Of a stretch of 64,000 nt of DNA, positions 34,111 to 43,199 are shown one piece after another. A program made the translations under genes and the position numbers. The first letter of the stretch is position 1. The number at the start of each line of letters is the position of its first letter. The DNA comes from CAUZIZ01 sp965218775. Its GTDB lineage: Bacteria; Acidobacteriota; UBA6911; RPQK01; JAJDTT01. The notes beneath the pieces were generated by a model. That model saw only the letters and a program-made list of their open reading frames with translations, did not search any database and was not told where the DNA came from. The stretch lies in NCBI GenBank assembly GCA_965218775.1, contig CBDCLS010000004.1, positions 496,001-560,000 on the forward strand, written 5' to 3'.

Positions 34111-35979
34111 ATGTTGGGAACCGCTGCCCTCCTGGTTTGTGCTCTGCTGGCCTGGCCGCCGGAGTCAAAGAAGGAAGGAAACCAGGAGGAGCCGCCTCCG
34201 GCACCGAGTCAAACCGTCGTTGTCACCGCCGCCAAGCAGAAGCAGCCGCTGTCGGAGGCCGTCTCCCTGGTAAGCGTCGTTTCAGACGAGGACCTGGCTC
34301 GCTCACCTTCGCCGGTACTGGACGAAACCCTGCGACGGATACCCGGCTTCAGCCTCTTTCGTCGCTCCAGCAGCCTGTATTCCCATCCAACGGCGCAGGG
34401 GGTTTCCCTTCGGGGCATCGGTCCTAGCGGAACCAGTCGGAGTCTGGTCCTATTCGACGAAATTCCTTGGAACGACCCCTTCGGAGGTTGGATCTACTGG
34501 AATCGGATACCGACACTGGCGATGGAGTCAGTAGAGGTCGTCCGAGGTGCTACCAGCTCGCTCTACGGAAGCTCTGCCCTGGGGGGAACGATTCATTTGA
34601 TCCCCCGGACTCCCACTCCTGACACACTCGAACTACGAGGTCGGTTCGCCCACCCTGAATCCTACGATTTGGATGTACTGGCGGCAGACGACTTCGGTGA
34701 CTGGAAATACCTGGTCTCCGGACGACTCTTTGACACCGATGGGTTTTTCATCGTCTCAGAGGAACTCCGGGGAGCGGTTGATAGGCATGCCACCTCCAAC
34801 TTCCAGACCTTCTTCGGACGCGCCTACTACAAGAATTTCCACGCAGGGGTCAACGTCTTTCGAGAGGGAAGAGGCAACGGGACTAAGCTCCAGAACAACA
34901 ACTCGAGACTTGTCCTGTTCGAGACAGGCTATGAGGGCTCGTCCTGGGAGGGCAGCTTCTACACTCAGAGCGGTGTCTTCGAGAACACCTTCTCCCGGAT
35001 TCTGCCCGGCCGATCGGCAGAGTTTATCACCGCAGAGCAGGAATTCCGTTCTCTGGGCTCGGGCGCCGCCTTCAGCTGGAGACCCCGAAGCAATCTGCTG
35101 GTGGGCACCGATTGGCGACGGGCAAACTGGAGCGAGAATACTCAGAATCTAGCTGGTGTATTCGTGCAACAGCTCCTTCCCCTTCATAACCGGGTCGACT
35201 TCCTCGCGGGACTTCGCTTCGATTGGTGGCAGGGACAGGAATCTCAGACCAGCCTTAATCCCAGAGCCGGAGTCCTCTTGCGAGCGTCCGAGTGGCTCAC
35301 GCTGCGGACGTCCGCCTACCGAGGCTTTCGAGTACCGACCCTCAACGAGCTCCATCGTCCATTTCGCGTGGGCAACGTCATTACGGAGGCCAATCCTGAA
35401 CTCCAGGAGGAGTACCTGTGGGGCGGTGAAGTGGGGGCCGATTTTCATTCTTTTGCGCCCGTTCTGCTGCGTGTGAACGTGTTTTGGAACTCGCTCCGGG
35501 ATGCGGTGAGCAACGCCACGATCTCGGTTACTCCGGAGCTCATCTTTCGCCAACGTCAGAACCTGGGTCAGGCAACAGTAAAGGGAATGGAAGCAGAAGT
35601 GACGGTTCCGCTGGGACCGCTCTGGAACGTCTGGGCTGCCTATCTGTACTCGGATGCAGCGGTAGAGGACACCGGGCTGAGGCTGCCCCAAGTGCCACGC
35701 CACCAGGGATCGTTAGGTCTCGAGTACACCGGACCAATCAAGCTGGCGGCCTACGGTCGTTGGTCTGGGGATCAGTTCGAGGACGATCGGAACCAACTGG
35801 ATCTGGAGCGCTATTTCTTGCTGGGCTTGAGCCTCAGCCGTCCACTATCGGAGAGGGTCGAGCTCTTCTTTGCCGCGGACAATCTCCTGGACCGCGAGTA
35901 TTCCATCGGACGCACCCCCATCCCCAGATTGGGAAGTCCCCGGCTCCTTCAGGGCGGGGTGCAATTCAGGCTCCGCTAA
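34111..35979 (+). CDS. TonB-dependent outer-membrane receptor
   Basis: The protein (623 residues from ATG 34111) has a signal peptide (MLGTAALLVCALLAW), a plug domain (about 40-160) with LDETLRRIPGFSLF, GVSLRGIGPSGTSRSLVLFD and VEVVRGATSSLYGSSALGG, then a beta-barrel ending GGVQFRLR with terminal arginine. It imports a ligand across the outer membrane using TonB energy. The plug resembles catecholate siderophore/vitamin B12 receptors, but substrate is undetermined. An in-frame ATG at 34033 would add 26 residues before the signal peptide, so I prefer 34111. No cobalamin riboswitch or Fur box was convincing upstream. Confidence 0.9.
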   Translation: MLGTAALLVCALLAWPPESKKEGNQEEPPPAPSQTVVVTAAKQKQPLSEAVSLVSVVSDEDLARSPSPVLDETLRRIPGFSLFRRSSSLYSHPTAQGVSLRGIGPSGTSRSLVLFDEIPWNDPFGGWIYWNRIPTLAMESVEVVRGATSSLYGSSALGGTIHLIPRTPTPDTLELRGRFAHPESYDLDVLAADDFGDWKYLVSGRLFDTDGFFIVSEELRGAVDRHATSNFQTFFGRAYYKNFHAGVNVFREGRGNGTKLQNNNSRLVLFETGYEGSSWEGSFYTQSGVFENTFSRILPGRSAEFITAEQEFRSLGSGAAFSWRPRSNLLVGTDWRRANWSENTQNLAGVFVQQLLPLHNRVDFLAGLRFDWWQGQESQTSLNPRAGVLLRASEWLTLRTSAYRGFRVPTLNELHRPFRVGNVITEANPELQEEYLWGGEVGADFHSFAPVLLRVNVFWNSLRDAVSNATISVTPELIFRQRQNLGQATVKGMEAEVTVPLGPLWNVWAAYLYSDAAVEDTGLRLPQVPRHQGSLGLEYTGPIKLAAYGRWSGDQFEDDRNQLDLERYFLLGLSLSRPLSERVELFFAADNLLDREYSIGRTPIPRLGSPRLLQGGVQFRLR

Positions 35980-36005
35980 CCCGAAACTTGATAGGTGTTG
36001 CATTC

Positions 36006-36124
36006 ACTTCGGCGTTCGCATGTTCGGTGTTCTGCGGTTTGTGATTTAGCCTTTTCCCTTGCCCTGGAGAAGGCAACCGGTGGAAATGCTGAACCGCAGA
36101 ATATCGAACATGCGAATTTCGAAG
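36006..36124. repeat. Large palindrome (TTCGCATGTTCG / CGAACATGCGAA)
   Basis: Arms of about 35 bp at 36006-36043 and 36089-36124 pair imperfectly (GTTCGCATGTTCGGTGTTCT against its near-complement) around a 45-bp spacer. It lies just after the TonB receptor gene and could terminate transcription. AT-rich wording separates it from the GC-rich elements in the window; it resembles in design the palindromes at 48593 and 62391. Confidence 0.75.
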
Positions 36125-36254
36125 GCCGGAAGAAGACGAAGGAGAGAGCCTTTGACGTTCACTGTTCGTGCACAAGTTTTTTTCTCGAAAGGGGCCAGCC
36201 CCGCTGGGGGCGGGGTTAGCCTAGAACTGGGCCCGACAAATTCGAGCCAGTAAT

Positions 36255-37397
36255 TTGAGAGTATCGAAGCAGAATATCCTCCTCGCGCTCTTGACGACGG
36301 CGCTGCTCATCCTCTTTGTGCTTCTGTTTCAGGCCAAGGTCCAGCACAAGATGCGCGACTTCGAGGTCTACTGGCAGGCCGGGACCAGAGCGATCGCAGC
36401 AGAATCTCTGTATCGCCCCGAGGATGGGCACTACCAGTTCAAGTATCTGCCGGCGTTCGCGCTGGCGGTTTCCCCTCTGTCGACACTCTCCCTGCCACTC
36501 GCCAAAACACTCTGGTACGCACTCTCGGTGGGACTCATCTTCTTGATCCTATTCTGCAGCTGGCGACTGCTCCCGCGACATCATCAATCCGCTTGGATCC
36601 TGCTGCTGTTGCCCTTGATTGTAATGGCCAAGTTCTACGGACACGAGCTTGTCCTGGGCCAGAGTAATCTTCTGATGCTGTCGCTGGTCCTTCTAGCCTT
36701 GGGGCAGATGAGGTCAGGGAAAGAGACCTGGGTGGGGCTGTTCTTGGGCCTCGCCATTGTGGCCAAGCCCTACGCGGTGATCTTTCTACCCTACCTGGCT
36801 CTCAGGCGACGAGCCGACTCGTTCTTCACCCTCTGCGCCGTCCTGCTGCTGGTGCTCTTTCTGCCGAGTCTTCTCTACGGCCTGGACGGGAACCGCCGTC
36901 TCCTGCGCGGATGGACCGAGTCCACGTTCGGCACGACGATTCCGAATCTGACCTCCCAGGACAGCGTGTCTATTCTCGGCATGTACTCAAAATGGCTAGG
37001 GATAGGTAACGGCGCGTTTGTCCTGTCCCTGGTGACGATCGTGGTACTTGTTTCCGTCTTTGTTGTCGTCTTTTACAAGCGCGCGGATCGGATCTTTCCA
37101 GAGTATCTCGAGATCTCGCTCCTGCTGACCCTGATTCCGCTGTTCTCACCCTCCGGCTGGGACTATACATTGCTGGTTTCGACACCCGCCATCATGTGTC
37201 TCATCAACTATTTCGGACACCTCTCGTCAGGGTCGAAGATTGTAACGGGAATCGCACTCATCTGCATAGGCTTCAGCCTCTACGATGTTCTGGGGCGTCG
37301 CGCCTACTCTCTGTTCATGTCGTATTCACCGATAACGCTCTGCTACTTTGTAGTAGTTACCTCACTCTACCGACTGCGGACATCGGGAGTTGTCTAG
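36255..37397 (+). CDS. GT87-like (DUF2029) integral membrane glycosyltransferase
   Basis: The 380-residue product has about nine or ten hydrophobic segments, beginning ILLALLTTALLILFVLLF. An acidic DFEVYWQAG loop after the first helix, followed by YRPEDGHYQFKYLPAFALAV, is typical of GT-C fold polyprenol-phosphate-mannose-dependent transferases of the GT87/DUF2029 group. It would transfer a sugar on the outer face of the inner membrane. The start is a TTG (36255), as no ATG is near; the ribosome-binding site is weak. No glycan biosynthesis genes adjoin it, so the acceptor is unknown. Confidence 0.75.
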   Translation: MRVSKQNILLALLTTALLILFVLLFQAKVQHKMRDFEVYWQAGTRAIAAESLYRPEDGHYQFKYLPAFALAVSPLSTLSLPLAKTLWYALSVGLIFLILFCSWRLLPRHHQSAWILLLLPLIVMAKFYGHELVLGQSNLLMLSLVLLALGQMRSGKETWVGLFLGLAIVAKPYAVIFLPYLALRRRADSFFTLCAVLLLVLFLPSLLYGLDGNRRLLRGWTESTFGTTIPNLTSQDSVSILGMYSKWLGIGNGAFVLSLVTIVVLVSVFVVVFYKRADRIFPEYLEISLLLTLIPLFSPSGWDYTLLVSTPAIMCLINYFGHLSSGSKIVTGIALICIGFSLYDVLGRRAYSLFMSYSPITLCYFVVVTSLYRLRTSGVV

Positions 37398-37508
37398 GCA
37401 GGTCGTGGCGGTGGTCTCCAGGCCGCCGTGTTCGAGCCAAAAGGCTCGAAAGCAGAATACTCCGGCCTTGAGATCGACGCTATGTCCGCCGCAAACGGGC
37501 ACGCCCCA

Positions 37509-38927
37509 CTAGCCTTGTAGGTTGACCACCACCATCTTTAGCTCGGTCATCTCCTCGACAGCGTACTTGGGACCTTCTTTGCCCATTCCACTGTCCTTGA
37601 GGCCACCGTAGGGCATGAAATCGGCACGCCACTGGGGTCCCCAGTTGATGTGGATGTTGCCACTGTCGACTTCGCGGGCGAAGCGCAGGGCGCGATCGAT
37701 ATCCTGGGTGAAGATCGCAGCGGAAAGTCCGTAGCGGGTGTCATTAGCACTTGCAATGGCTTCGTTGGCATCACTGAAGTGGCTGACCGCCACCGCAGGA
37801 CCGAAAACCTCTTCCCGGCTGATCCGCATGTCCGGGTCAACCTCGGCCAGGATGGCAGGCTGCAGCACCGCTCCGTTACGATCACCGCCCGTGATCAGCC
37901 GGGCGCCGCCTCCTACGGCCTCCTGAATCCAATCTCCCACTCGGATGGCGTCGCTCTCCCGGACCATGGGGCCCATTGTGATCTCTTCGTCCAATTGGTC
38001 GCCCACATTCAAAGCTTCGACGTTCGACTTGAGGCGACCCAAAAAATCGTCGTAGACCTTACGATCAGCCAGCACCCGCTGAGCGGAAATACAGACCTGA
38101 CCAGCATTGGAGAAACCGGTCGTAACCGTAGCAGCAGCCACCTTGTCCAGATCGGCGTCGTCCATGACGACCAGAGGGGCGTTCGAGCCCAGCTCCATCG
38201 TGACCTTTTTCATGCCCGCAACCTTGCAGATGTGCTCACCCACTTCGAAGCTGCCGGTGAAAGTAATCTTGCGAACACGCTTATCGCCGGAAAGAGCATC
38301 GCCCACCTCGCCCCCGGGTCCGGTGACACAGGCGACAGCCTGGGGAGGGAGGCCCGCTTCCAACAAGAGCTCTACCAACTTCAGTGCCGAGAGGGGGGTA
38401 TCTGTGGCAGGCTTGATGACCACTGAATTACCCGCGGCCAAGGCTGGTCCCACCTTGTGGCAAACCAGGTGCAGCGGAAAATTGAAGGGACTAATGGCTG
38501 CGACTACCCCGCAGGGGACTCGAAGTGTAAATCCGAAGCGACCCGCACCTCCAGGGGCGGCGTCCAGAGGGAGCACCTCGCCTGTCAGACGCTTGGCCTC
38601 TTCCGCCGAGAGCTGAATGATTTCGGCGGCGCGTGTGGCCTCGAACCGACCCTCGGCCAGGATCTTCCCCTCTTCAGAGCTGATCGTGCGAGCCAGATCT
38701 TCGGACCGCTCGATCATGAGAGCTGCGGTGGCGAAGAGGATCTGAGCCCGGTCGTAGGCGGGCATCTCTCGCATGATCCTGGCACCCTCAACGGCGCCGG
38801 CAATGGCCGCGTCGACATCGGATGTGCTCCCCCTGGGGACCGTATCTACCACGGAATCATCGTAGGGATTCTTGACCTGAATCTGGTTGGCGGCATCCGT
38901 CCACTCGCCCTGGATAAACATCTTCAT
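37509..38927 (-). CDS. NAD(P)-dependent aldehyde dehydrogenase
   Basis: A 472-residue ALDH superfamily member with the full active site: SPFNFPLHLVCHKVGPALAA (cofactor-binding), ITFTGSFEVGE, the glutamate in TMELGSNAPLVV, the nucleophilic cysteine in NAGQVCISAQRV and the C-terminal EEVFGPAVAV. It oxidises an aldehyde to a carboxylate in the cytosol. The motif wording is nearest to the lactaldehyde/glyceraldehyde-3-phosphate/phosphonoacetaldehyde subgroup, but the substrate is undetermined. ATG 38927 is preceded by AAGGAGAGTTTTCC, a good site. The next gene upstream is the CsgG-like one. Confidence 0.9.
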   Translation of the reverse strand: MKMFIQGEWTDAANQIQVKNPYDDSVVDTVPRGSTSDVDAAIAGAVEGARIMREMPAYDRAQILFATAALMIERSEDLARTISSEEGKILAEGRFEATRAAEIIQLSAEEAKRLTGEVLPLDAAPGGAGRFGFTLRVPCGVVAAISPFNFPLHLVCHKVGPALAAGNSVVIKPATDTPLSALKLVELLLEAGLPPQAVACVTGPGGEVGDALSGDKRVRKITFTGSFEVGEHICKVAGMKKVTMELGSNAPLVVMDDADLDKVAAATVTTGFSNAGQVCISAQRVLADRKVYDDFLGRLKSNVEALNVGDQLDEEITMGPMVRESDAIRVGDWIQEAVGGGARLITGGDRNGAVLQPAILAEVDPDMRISREEVFGPAVAVSHFSDANEAIASANDTRYGLSAAIFTQDIDRALRFAREVDSGNIHINWGPQWRADFMPYGGLKDSGMGKEGPKYAVEEMTELKMVVVNLQG

Positions 38928-39041
38928 GGAAAACTCTCCTTAGATATAAAAAAGAAAACGGGCGGCCGCTACGACCGCCCGTAAAGATATACCCGATTTC
39001 CGTCGATTGCTAAAGGGCTTGGGCCGGAAAGCGACCGGCCA

Positions 39042-39993
39042 CTAGTTCCTGACCAGGTCTCCGACCTTTACACCCGATCCAGAAACGACCGTCGCCATCG
39101 AGGAGCCTTCATCCACCTCGTCGATTCTGGCCTCTCCCAGAGAGGTAGTGATCTCACGAAGGACCTTTCCGGTGGCGGGATCTTTGACGGTACGCTTTAC
39201 CCGCAGGATCTTCAGGGTGTCTCCAGCTTTGACTCCCGCGCCACTTCCCACATTCAGGATGAGGCTCGATCCATCGACATCGGCAACCATGCCGCGGATC
39301 ACGTACTCAACATCAGGTAGCTTTCCGTAGTCCTCAATCAGCTGCGCTGACAGGTCCTTCACTGCAGCTTCGGTGGCTTCGCCGATAATGGTTTCGCGGA
39401 AGTCGCTACTGGTCATGCTGATGCCGCCTGCTCCGAAACCGCCACCTCCGGCACCTCCGCCTCCGAGCATCAGACCCTTTCGCTTGGACTTCCCTGTCCC
39501 GGTCTTGGAAGCCAGAATTTCACCGGTGTTGATGTCGACGATGCGAGCCGTAAGCTTTACGTTCGCAATCCCCTTCTGGGTGCCGATCTTGCCCCCCCCC
39601 GAATTTGCCGAATTTCCCTCCGATGCCGCCGATACCGAAGCCCTTCTTTTCGGTCCCGAACTGGGTGATGGACCCCACGACCATCCCGTTCACGCTCAGA
39701 AGCTTGCCGATCTTGGCGGCGGTGCTAGCATCCGCGCGGTCGCTATTGGAGAAATTCTGCTCGGCCATTACCAGGTTCATCTTCTTTCGCTCGATCACGG
39801 AGTAGGTGCCGTCGTTCACCAGCTCGTTGACGACCATATCCGCGATCCCTTTGCCAATGTCCCAATTACCGCCCCACCATCGTTGAACAGTCCCAAAATC
39901 AAAGTCGACGATGGCCACACGCTTCTTCTGTGCGACCAGGTTGACACTCGCAAAAGCAACCAGAAAAACCGAGTACAAGAAAAACTTTCTCAT
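39042..39993 (-). pseudogene. CsgG/HfaB-like protein frameshifted at a G9 tract
   Basis: From ATG 39991-39993 (site AAGGGGA upstream) the product has a signal peptide (MRKFFLYSVFLVAFASVNL) and a CsgG-type domain (KRVAIVDFDFG, IADMVVNELVNDGTYSVIER, ANGMVVGSITQFG-like). The frame is lost at nine consecutive G (plus-strand C at 39592-39600). Removing one G restores KIGTQKGIANVKLTARIVDI and continues through the Gly-rich stretch to the stop at 39042, giving about 316 residues. CsgG relatives form outer-membrane secretion pores or assist envelope assembly. There is no lipobox cysteine, unlike true CsgG. The tract may be phase-variable, a decayed gene, or a sequencing error. Confidence 0.8.
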
Positions 39994-40089
39994 TACCAAA
40001 ATCCCCTTTTTTCTAGACTTCCTAGTTGATGACTTGACGCCAGGGGGAAAACCCTCAGGACTCGCGCCTGCGATTCCGCTTCCCTCTGC

Positions 40090-40650
40090 TTACCGGATCT
40101 GCTTCAGCGCACCTTGCTCGAACACCAGCGAGTAGCTTGAGTACTTCCAGGTCTCGCGATGTCCCAGCCGAAATCTCTCTGCCGGAGTCCCTACAGCCTG
40201 GACCACTTCTTCTTCGCTCATCCCTTCTTGAAGAAGTGCCGATTGGGAGAAACCGGAGCTCGCCCTGTTCTCGAACGGATCTTGATCTATCCAACTCTCC
40301 ACGAAACGGTCGGTGTCGGTTGGCTGGTCCGTGTAGTTCCAGGGCCAGGTTAGAAAACTACTCCCGTGAACTCCGTAGTCATCCCGACCGAGACCGCCCA
40401 GTTGGTGGGTGAACAACGAACGGCGACCTTGATGGAAAAAGGATCGAGATCGTTGCCTGGGAAAGCCGAGGCCGAAACCACTAGACCCACTGGAGAGGGA
40501 AAAGAGGCCGACCTGATTTCCGAGGAAGTGACCGAAGAAGCCCGCCCCCCCGGTATGACCACCAGAACGATCGGACCGTTCCCGGGACTGTGCCATCCCC
40601 CCCGAGCTGAGGACAATCACGAAGATCGCAGTAATAAGTTTGTTTTTCAT
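40090..40650 (-). CDS. Secreted protein with C-terminal SmpA/BamE-like domain
   Basis: Starting at ATG 40648-40650 (GGGGGG eight bases upstream) the 186-residue product has a signal peptide (KLITAIFVIVLSSGGMAQ), a Gly/Ser/Phe-rich low-complexity middle (GFFGHFLGNQVGLFSLSSGS), and a C-terminal stretch EGMSEEEVVQAVGTPAERFR, WKYSSYSLVFEQGALKQIR that matches the SmpA/OmlA (BamE) or DUF2845 pattern. It is likely periplasmic. It precedes the CsgG-like gene in the same direction with a gap of about 100 bp, so both may act in the envelope. Exact function unknown. Confidence 0.65.
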   Translation of the reverse strand: MKNKLITAIFVIVLSSGGMAQSRERSDRSGGHTGGAGFFGHFLGNQVGLFSLSSGSSGFGLGFPRQRSRSFFHQGRRSLFTHQLGGLGRDDYGVHGSSFLTWPWNYTDQPTDTDRFVESWIDQDPFENRASSGFSQSALLQEGMSEEEVVQAVGTPAERFRLGHRETWKYSSYSLVFEQGALKQIR

Positions 40651-40856
40651 CGATGCCCCCCAGTTAATTCTTATGATATTGAGATCGAACTCGATCGTCA
40701 ATTGTTCAAAGTGGCGGCGCAACATGAATTGGGGTACTCAGCACACCGAAACTGGAATCGACTGCAACCTGGACCCCGCTCTCATCCGGATCAGGTTGCT
40801 TGATCCCGGGTCCTTAGAAGCAAGGGAGGGAAGTGGGCATTGTTAAGAAACCAGCG

Positions 40857-40925
40857 AGGTCAATCCCAACGGGATTGCGTCTGTCAGCCCAGGGTTTCCA
40901 AACCCGGACCTGTTTAGCGCCCGAC
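40857..40925. repeat. Interspersed repeat of AATCCCAACGGGATT / CCCAGGGTTTCC type, short copy
   Basis: AATCCCAACGGGATTG and AGCCCAGGGTTTCCAAACCCGG are small palindromes that recur at 42930-43195 as AATCCCGTTGGGATTGA and ACCCAGGGTTCGGAAACCCT. It is non-coding, although it tends to be translated as short spurious proteins. Confidence 0.7.
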
Positions 40926-40934
40926 CCTTTCCCT

Positions 40935-41200
40935 GGCCTTCAAACTTGCCTTTGCCTGTGCCTTTGCCTTCCCTCCTACCCAAAATCGCCAGGCGCTCTG
41001 CTACGGAGTGTGCAGCGATACTGGACATTCTGCGGCGTTTGAACGCCGTTGCGGATGAGGATCTGGGCCCAGGGGAACAGATCCTACTTGAAATCGTTTC
41101 TATGAGGACCGGGGTCGACCAAGAGCCTGGATGCAGGGAAAGGATGAGGCTAAGGTCAAGGCCGAAGGCAAAGGCACAGGCAAAGGCAAGTTTGAAGGCC
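40935..41200 (+). mobile_element. S23/four-helix-bundle gene remnant inside perfect 37-bp inverted repeats
   Basis: Perfect complementary 37-bp arms at 40935-40971 and 41164-41200 (each containing GGCAAAGGCACAGGCAAAGG or its complement) enclose about 190 bp. Inside, the plus strand from about 40985 reads IARRSATECAAILDILRRLN followed by GEQILLEIVSM, resembling the C-terminal helices of four-helix-bundle proteins of the 23S rRNA intervening-sequence group. The N-terminal half of the gene is missing. A related relic lies at 9624-9720. The structure suggests a mobile or formerly mobile cassette. Confidence 0.5.
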
Positions 41201-41233
41201 ACGGCACGGGCCAGGGCAAGAGGGGGACGCTAG

Positions 41234-42923
41234 CCCGGATTTCTCAAGGAGAAAGCCGAAAGGGCGATTTTAGTCGATTTCTCGACGCCGGTCTGGGTCA
41301 AAGGCGCCGCTGAGGGCGGTGCAGAGTACGACAGGCGTCGTGAGGCCTGTGTCGAGCGCGGAAAACCGGTTTTTCAGACACACCTCAGGCGCCTCAGTTG
41401 CAGACGGCTGGGATTTCCGACTTTCCTTGGCTCAACCGAGCTGTTGAAGCTGGGCCAAGGCTTGGGCATAGAGTGCTTGGTAAGGATAACCCTCGCTCAA
41501 GGACAGACTCACCCGCCGGACACTGACCCGAATCTGGCCCCCAATCTTCAACAGTTTGAGGCGGATCGTCTGGCATTGCGCCTTGGCCCACTGGGTCCCT
41601 TTCAAAGCGACACTCCTCAGCGTGTGCAGCAGATTATAGGCCACCGAAGAGAACCACAAGCGCAGCTGATTGCTCTTCATGCGGTGCGTCGAGGTCCGAT
41701 CGGCAAACAGCTCTAGTTGCTGCTCCTTGATCCGATTCTCCGCTTCCCCTCGCGCGCAGTACAGCTGCTCGTACAGCTTTTGGGCGGGCCACCGCTTCGC
41801 TCCCAGCGAGGTGACGACAAAGCGGGGATTGGATCCCTTAGCCGTGGACTCGGCCTTGCCCACCACTCGCCGCTCTTGACTCCAGCTTTTGCGCGTCTGG
41901 TAACGAAAGTCCTTATAGACTCGGGCGCTGCTGCCGCTCGCTTGTTGAAGCACCTGGGCCTGTTCCAGCTCCGACTCCAGGGCCCCCTCTAAGCGCTGAT
42001 TGCGGGCCAGACCGAAGACGTAATCCACTCGATGCTCCTCACACCATTTCATCAACGCCTCGCGCGCAAAGCTGCTGTCCGCCCGCAGCGTAATGCGGAC
42101 CTTCGGCCACTTCGCCCGCAGTTGTCCCACGATCCGCTCCATCTCCTGGACCGCTCCTTCGGAGCCATCCAGATTCGACACCCGTAGCTTGGCCCCCAGC
42201 ACATACCCCTCGCAAAACACATACAGGGGCAGGTAGCAGTAACACCGGTAGTAGCCATGGTAGAAACGACCCTCCTGCTCTCCGTGCAGCGGATCATCCG
42301 TCGCATCCAGATCCAACACCAGCTCCTTGGGTTTACCGCCTCGCACCCGAATGAACTGCTCCACCAAAAACGCTTCCACCGCCGCTTCATCCACCGGCGT
42401 CTTGCGATATTTATCCTGCGTCACCGAGGACAACTCCAAACGATTGAGTGTGCTCTTGCCGGCACACGCCTTGCCCCGATCCGCTTCCGCTCGCCGATCC
42501 CTCCCCAAGGGATCTTCCTTGCCCACCAACACCGCCATCAGCGGATCCGTCCGTAGCTCCTCATGATCGTTGAGATCCTCATAGCCCAAGGCCAGTCCAT
42601 AAATCCGCTGCCCCACCAGCTCCTCCACACTGAACTCGGTGAAGCGAGGATCGCGCCGGTCCCCAAAGCAGGCGGCCAAGCCGCGAATGAACCCATAGCG
42701 GCTCTCCACCTCCCGTAACAGCAACCCTCCGGCGTCTGAAGTGATCTGTCCCCCGTTGAATTCTGCCTCCACTCGGCGACCCTCCAGCCCTTGAAACTCC
42801 AGCTTAGAAGCGATACACTCTGTCGTCATAGTAGTCAGCTCCTTGTGTTTGTTAAGTCTTTGTTAACACAGACTTTATACCACATTGAGCTGACTGCTTT
42901 TTCTTATCCTTGAGAAATCCGGG
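41234..42923 (-). mobile_element. IS1380-family element, copy 3 (inverted relative to copies 1 and 2)
   Basis: Bounded by inverted CCCGGATTTCTCAAGGA ends. CTAG precedes the left end (41230-41233) but CTAA follows the right end (42924-42927), so the 4-bp duplication is imperfect, either mutated or rearranged by recombination with another copy. Length 1690 bp. Very close in sequence to copy 1 outside the duplication in that copy. Confidence 0.92.
41432..42829 (-). CDS. IS1380-family transposase (copy 3, intact)
   Basis: An uninterrupted 465-residue DDE transposase, MTTECIASKLEFQGLEGRRV at the start and LAQALAQLQQLG-like end, with LDLDATDDPLHG, RADSSFAREAL and GEAENRIKEQQLE intact. AAGGAG precedes the ATG. 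It is likely active and could mobilise copy 1 in trans. Confidence 0.95.
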   Translation of the reverse strand: MTTECIASKLEFQGLEGRRVEAEFNGGQITSDAGGLLLREVESRYGFIRGLAACFGDRRDPRFTEFSVEELVGQRIYGLALGYEDLNDHEELRTDPLMAVLVGKEDPLGRDRRAEADRGKACAGKSTLNRLELSSVTQDKYRKTPVDEAAVEAFLVEQFIRVRGGKPKELVLDLDATDDPLHGEQEGRFYHGYYRCYCYLPLYVFCEGYVLGAKLRVSNLDGSEGAVQEMERIVGQLRAKWPKVRITLRADSSFAREALMKWCEEHRVDYVFGLARNQRLEGALESELEQAQVLQQASGSSARVYKDFRYQTRKSWSQERRVVGKAESTAKGSNPRFVVTSLGAKRWPAQKLYEQLYCARGEAENRIKEQQLELFADRTSTHRMKSNQLRLWFSSVAYNLLHTLRSVALKGTQWAKAQCQTIRLKLLKIGGQIRVSVRRVSLSLSEGYPYQALYAQALAQLQQLG

Positions 42924-42929
42924 CTAAAC

Positions 42930-43195
42930 AGGTACCCAAACCCTGGGAAATGCGAGGATCCACTCTGAGTTCAACCCTGCAAGGGCTACAACCCCCCGGA
43001 GAAATGGAGCTCGTGGATTGCGCCGCAACCCCGATGGGGTTGATTTCTGAGGGGGTATGCGTTGACCCAGGGTTCGGAAACCCTGGGCTGTAAGCCGCAA
43101 TCCCGTTGGGATTGACCTTGATTGATACGCAGACTTCACGAGCGAGGATGTTTAGCCAATACGCTAAACACGTACGGAAACCCTGGGCTGGAGGA
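42930..43195. repeat. Cluster of small palindromes (CCCAGGGTT, ACCCCGATGGGGTT, ATCCCGTTGGGAT)
   Basis: Successive short palindromes: AACCCCGATGGGGTTGA near 43027-43043, ACCCAGGGTTCGGAAACCCT near 43064, AATCCCGTTGGGATTGA near 43098, and GGAAACCCTGGGCT near 43176. The cluster fills the gap between IS1380 copy 3 and the stop codon of the aminotransferase gene. Interspersed repeats of this style occur in many large environmental genomes. No gene is supported here. Confidence 0.7.
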
Positions 43196-43199
43196 CGTA

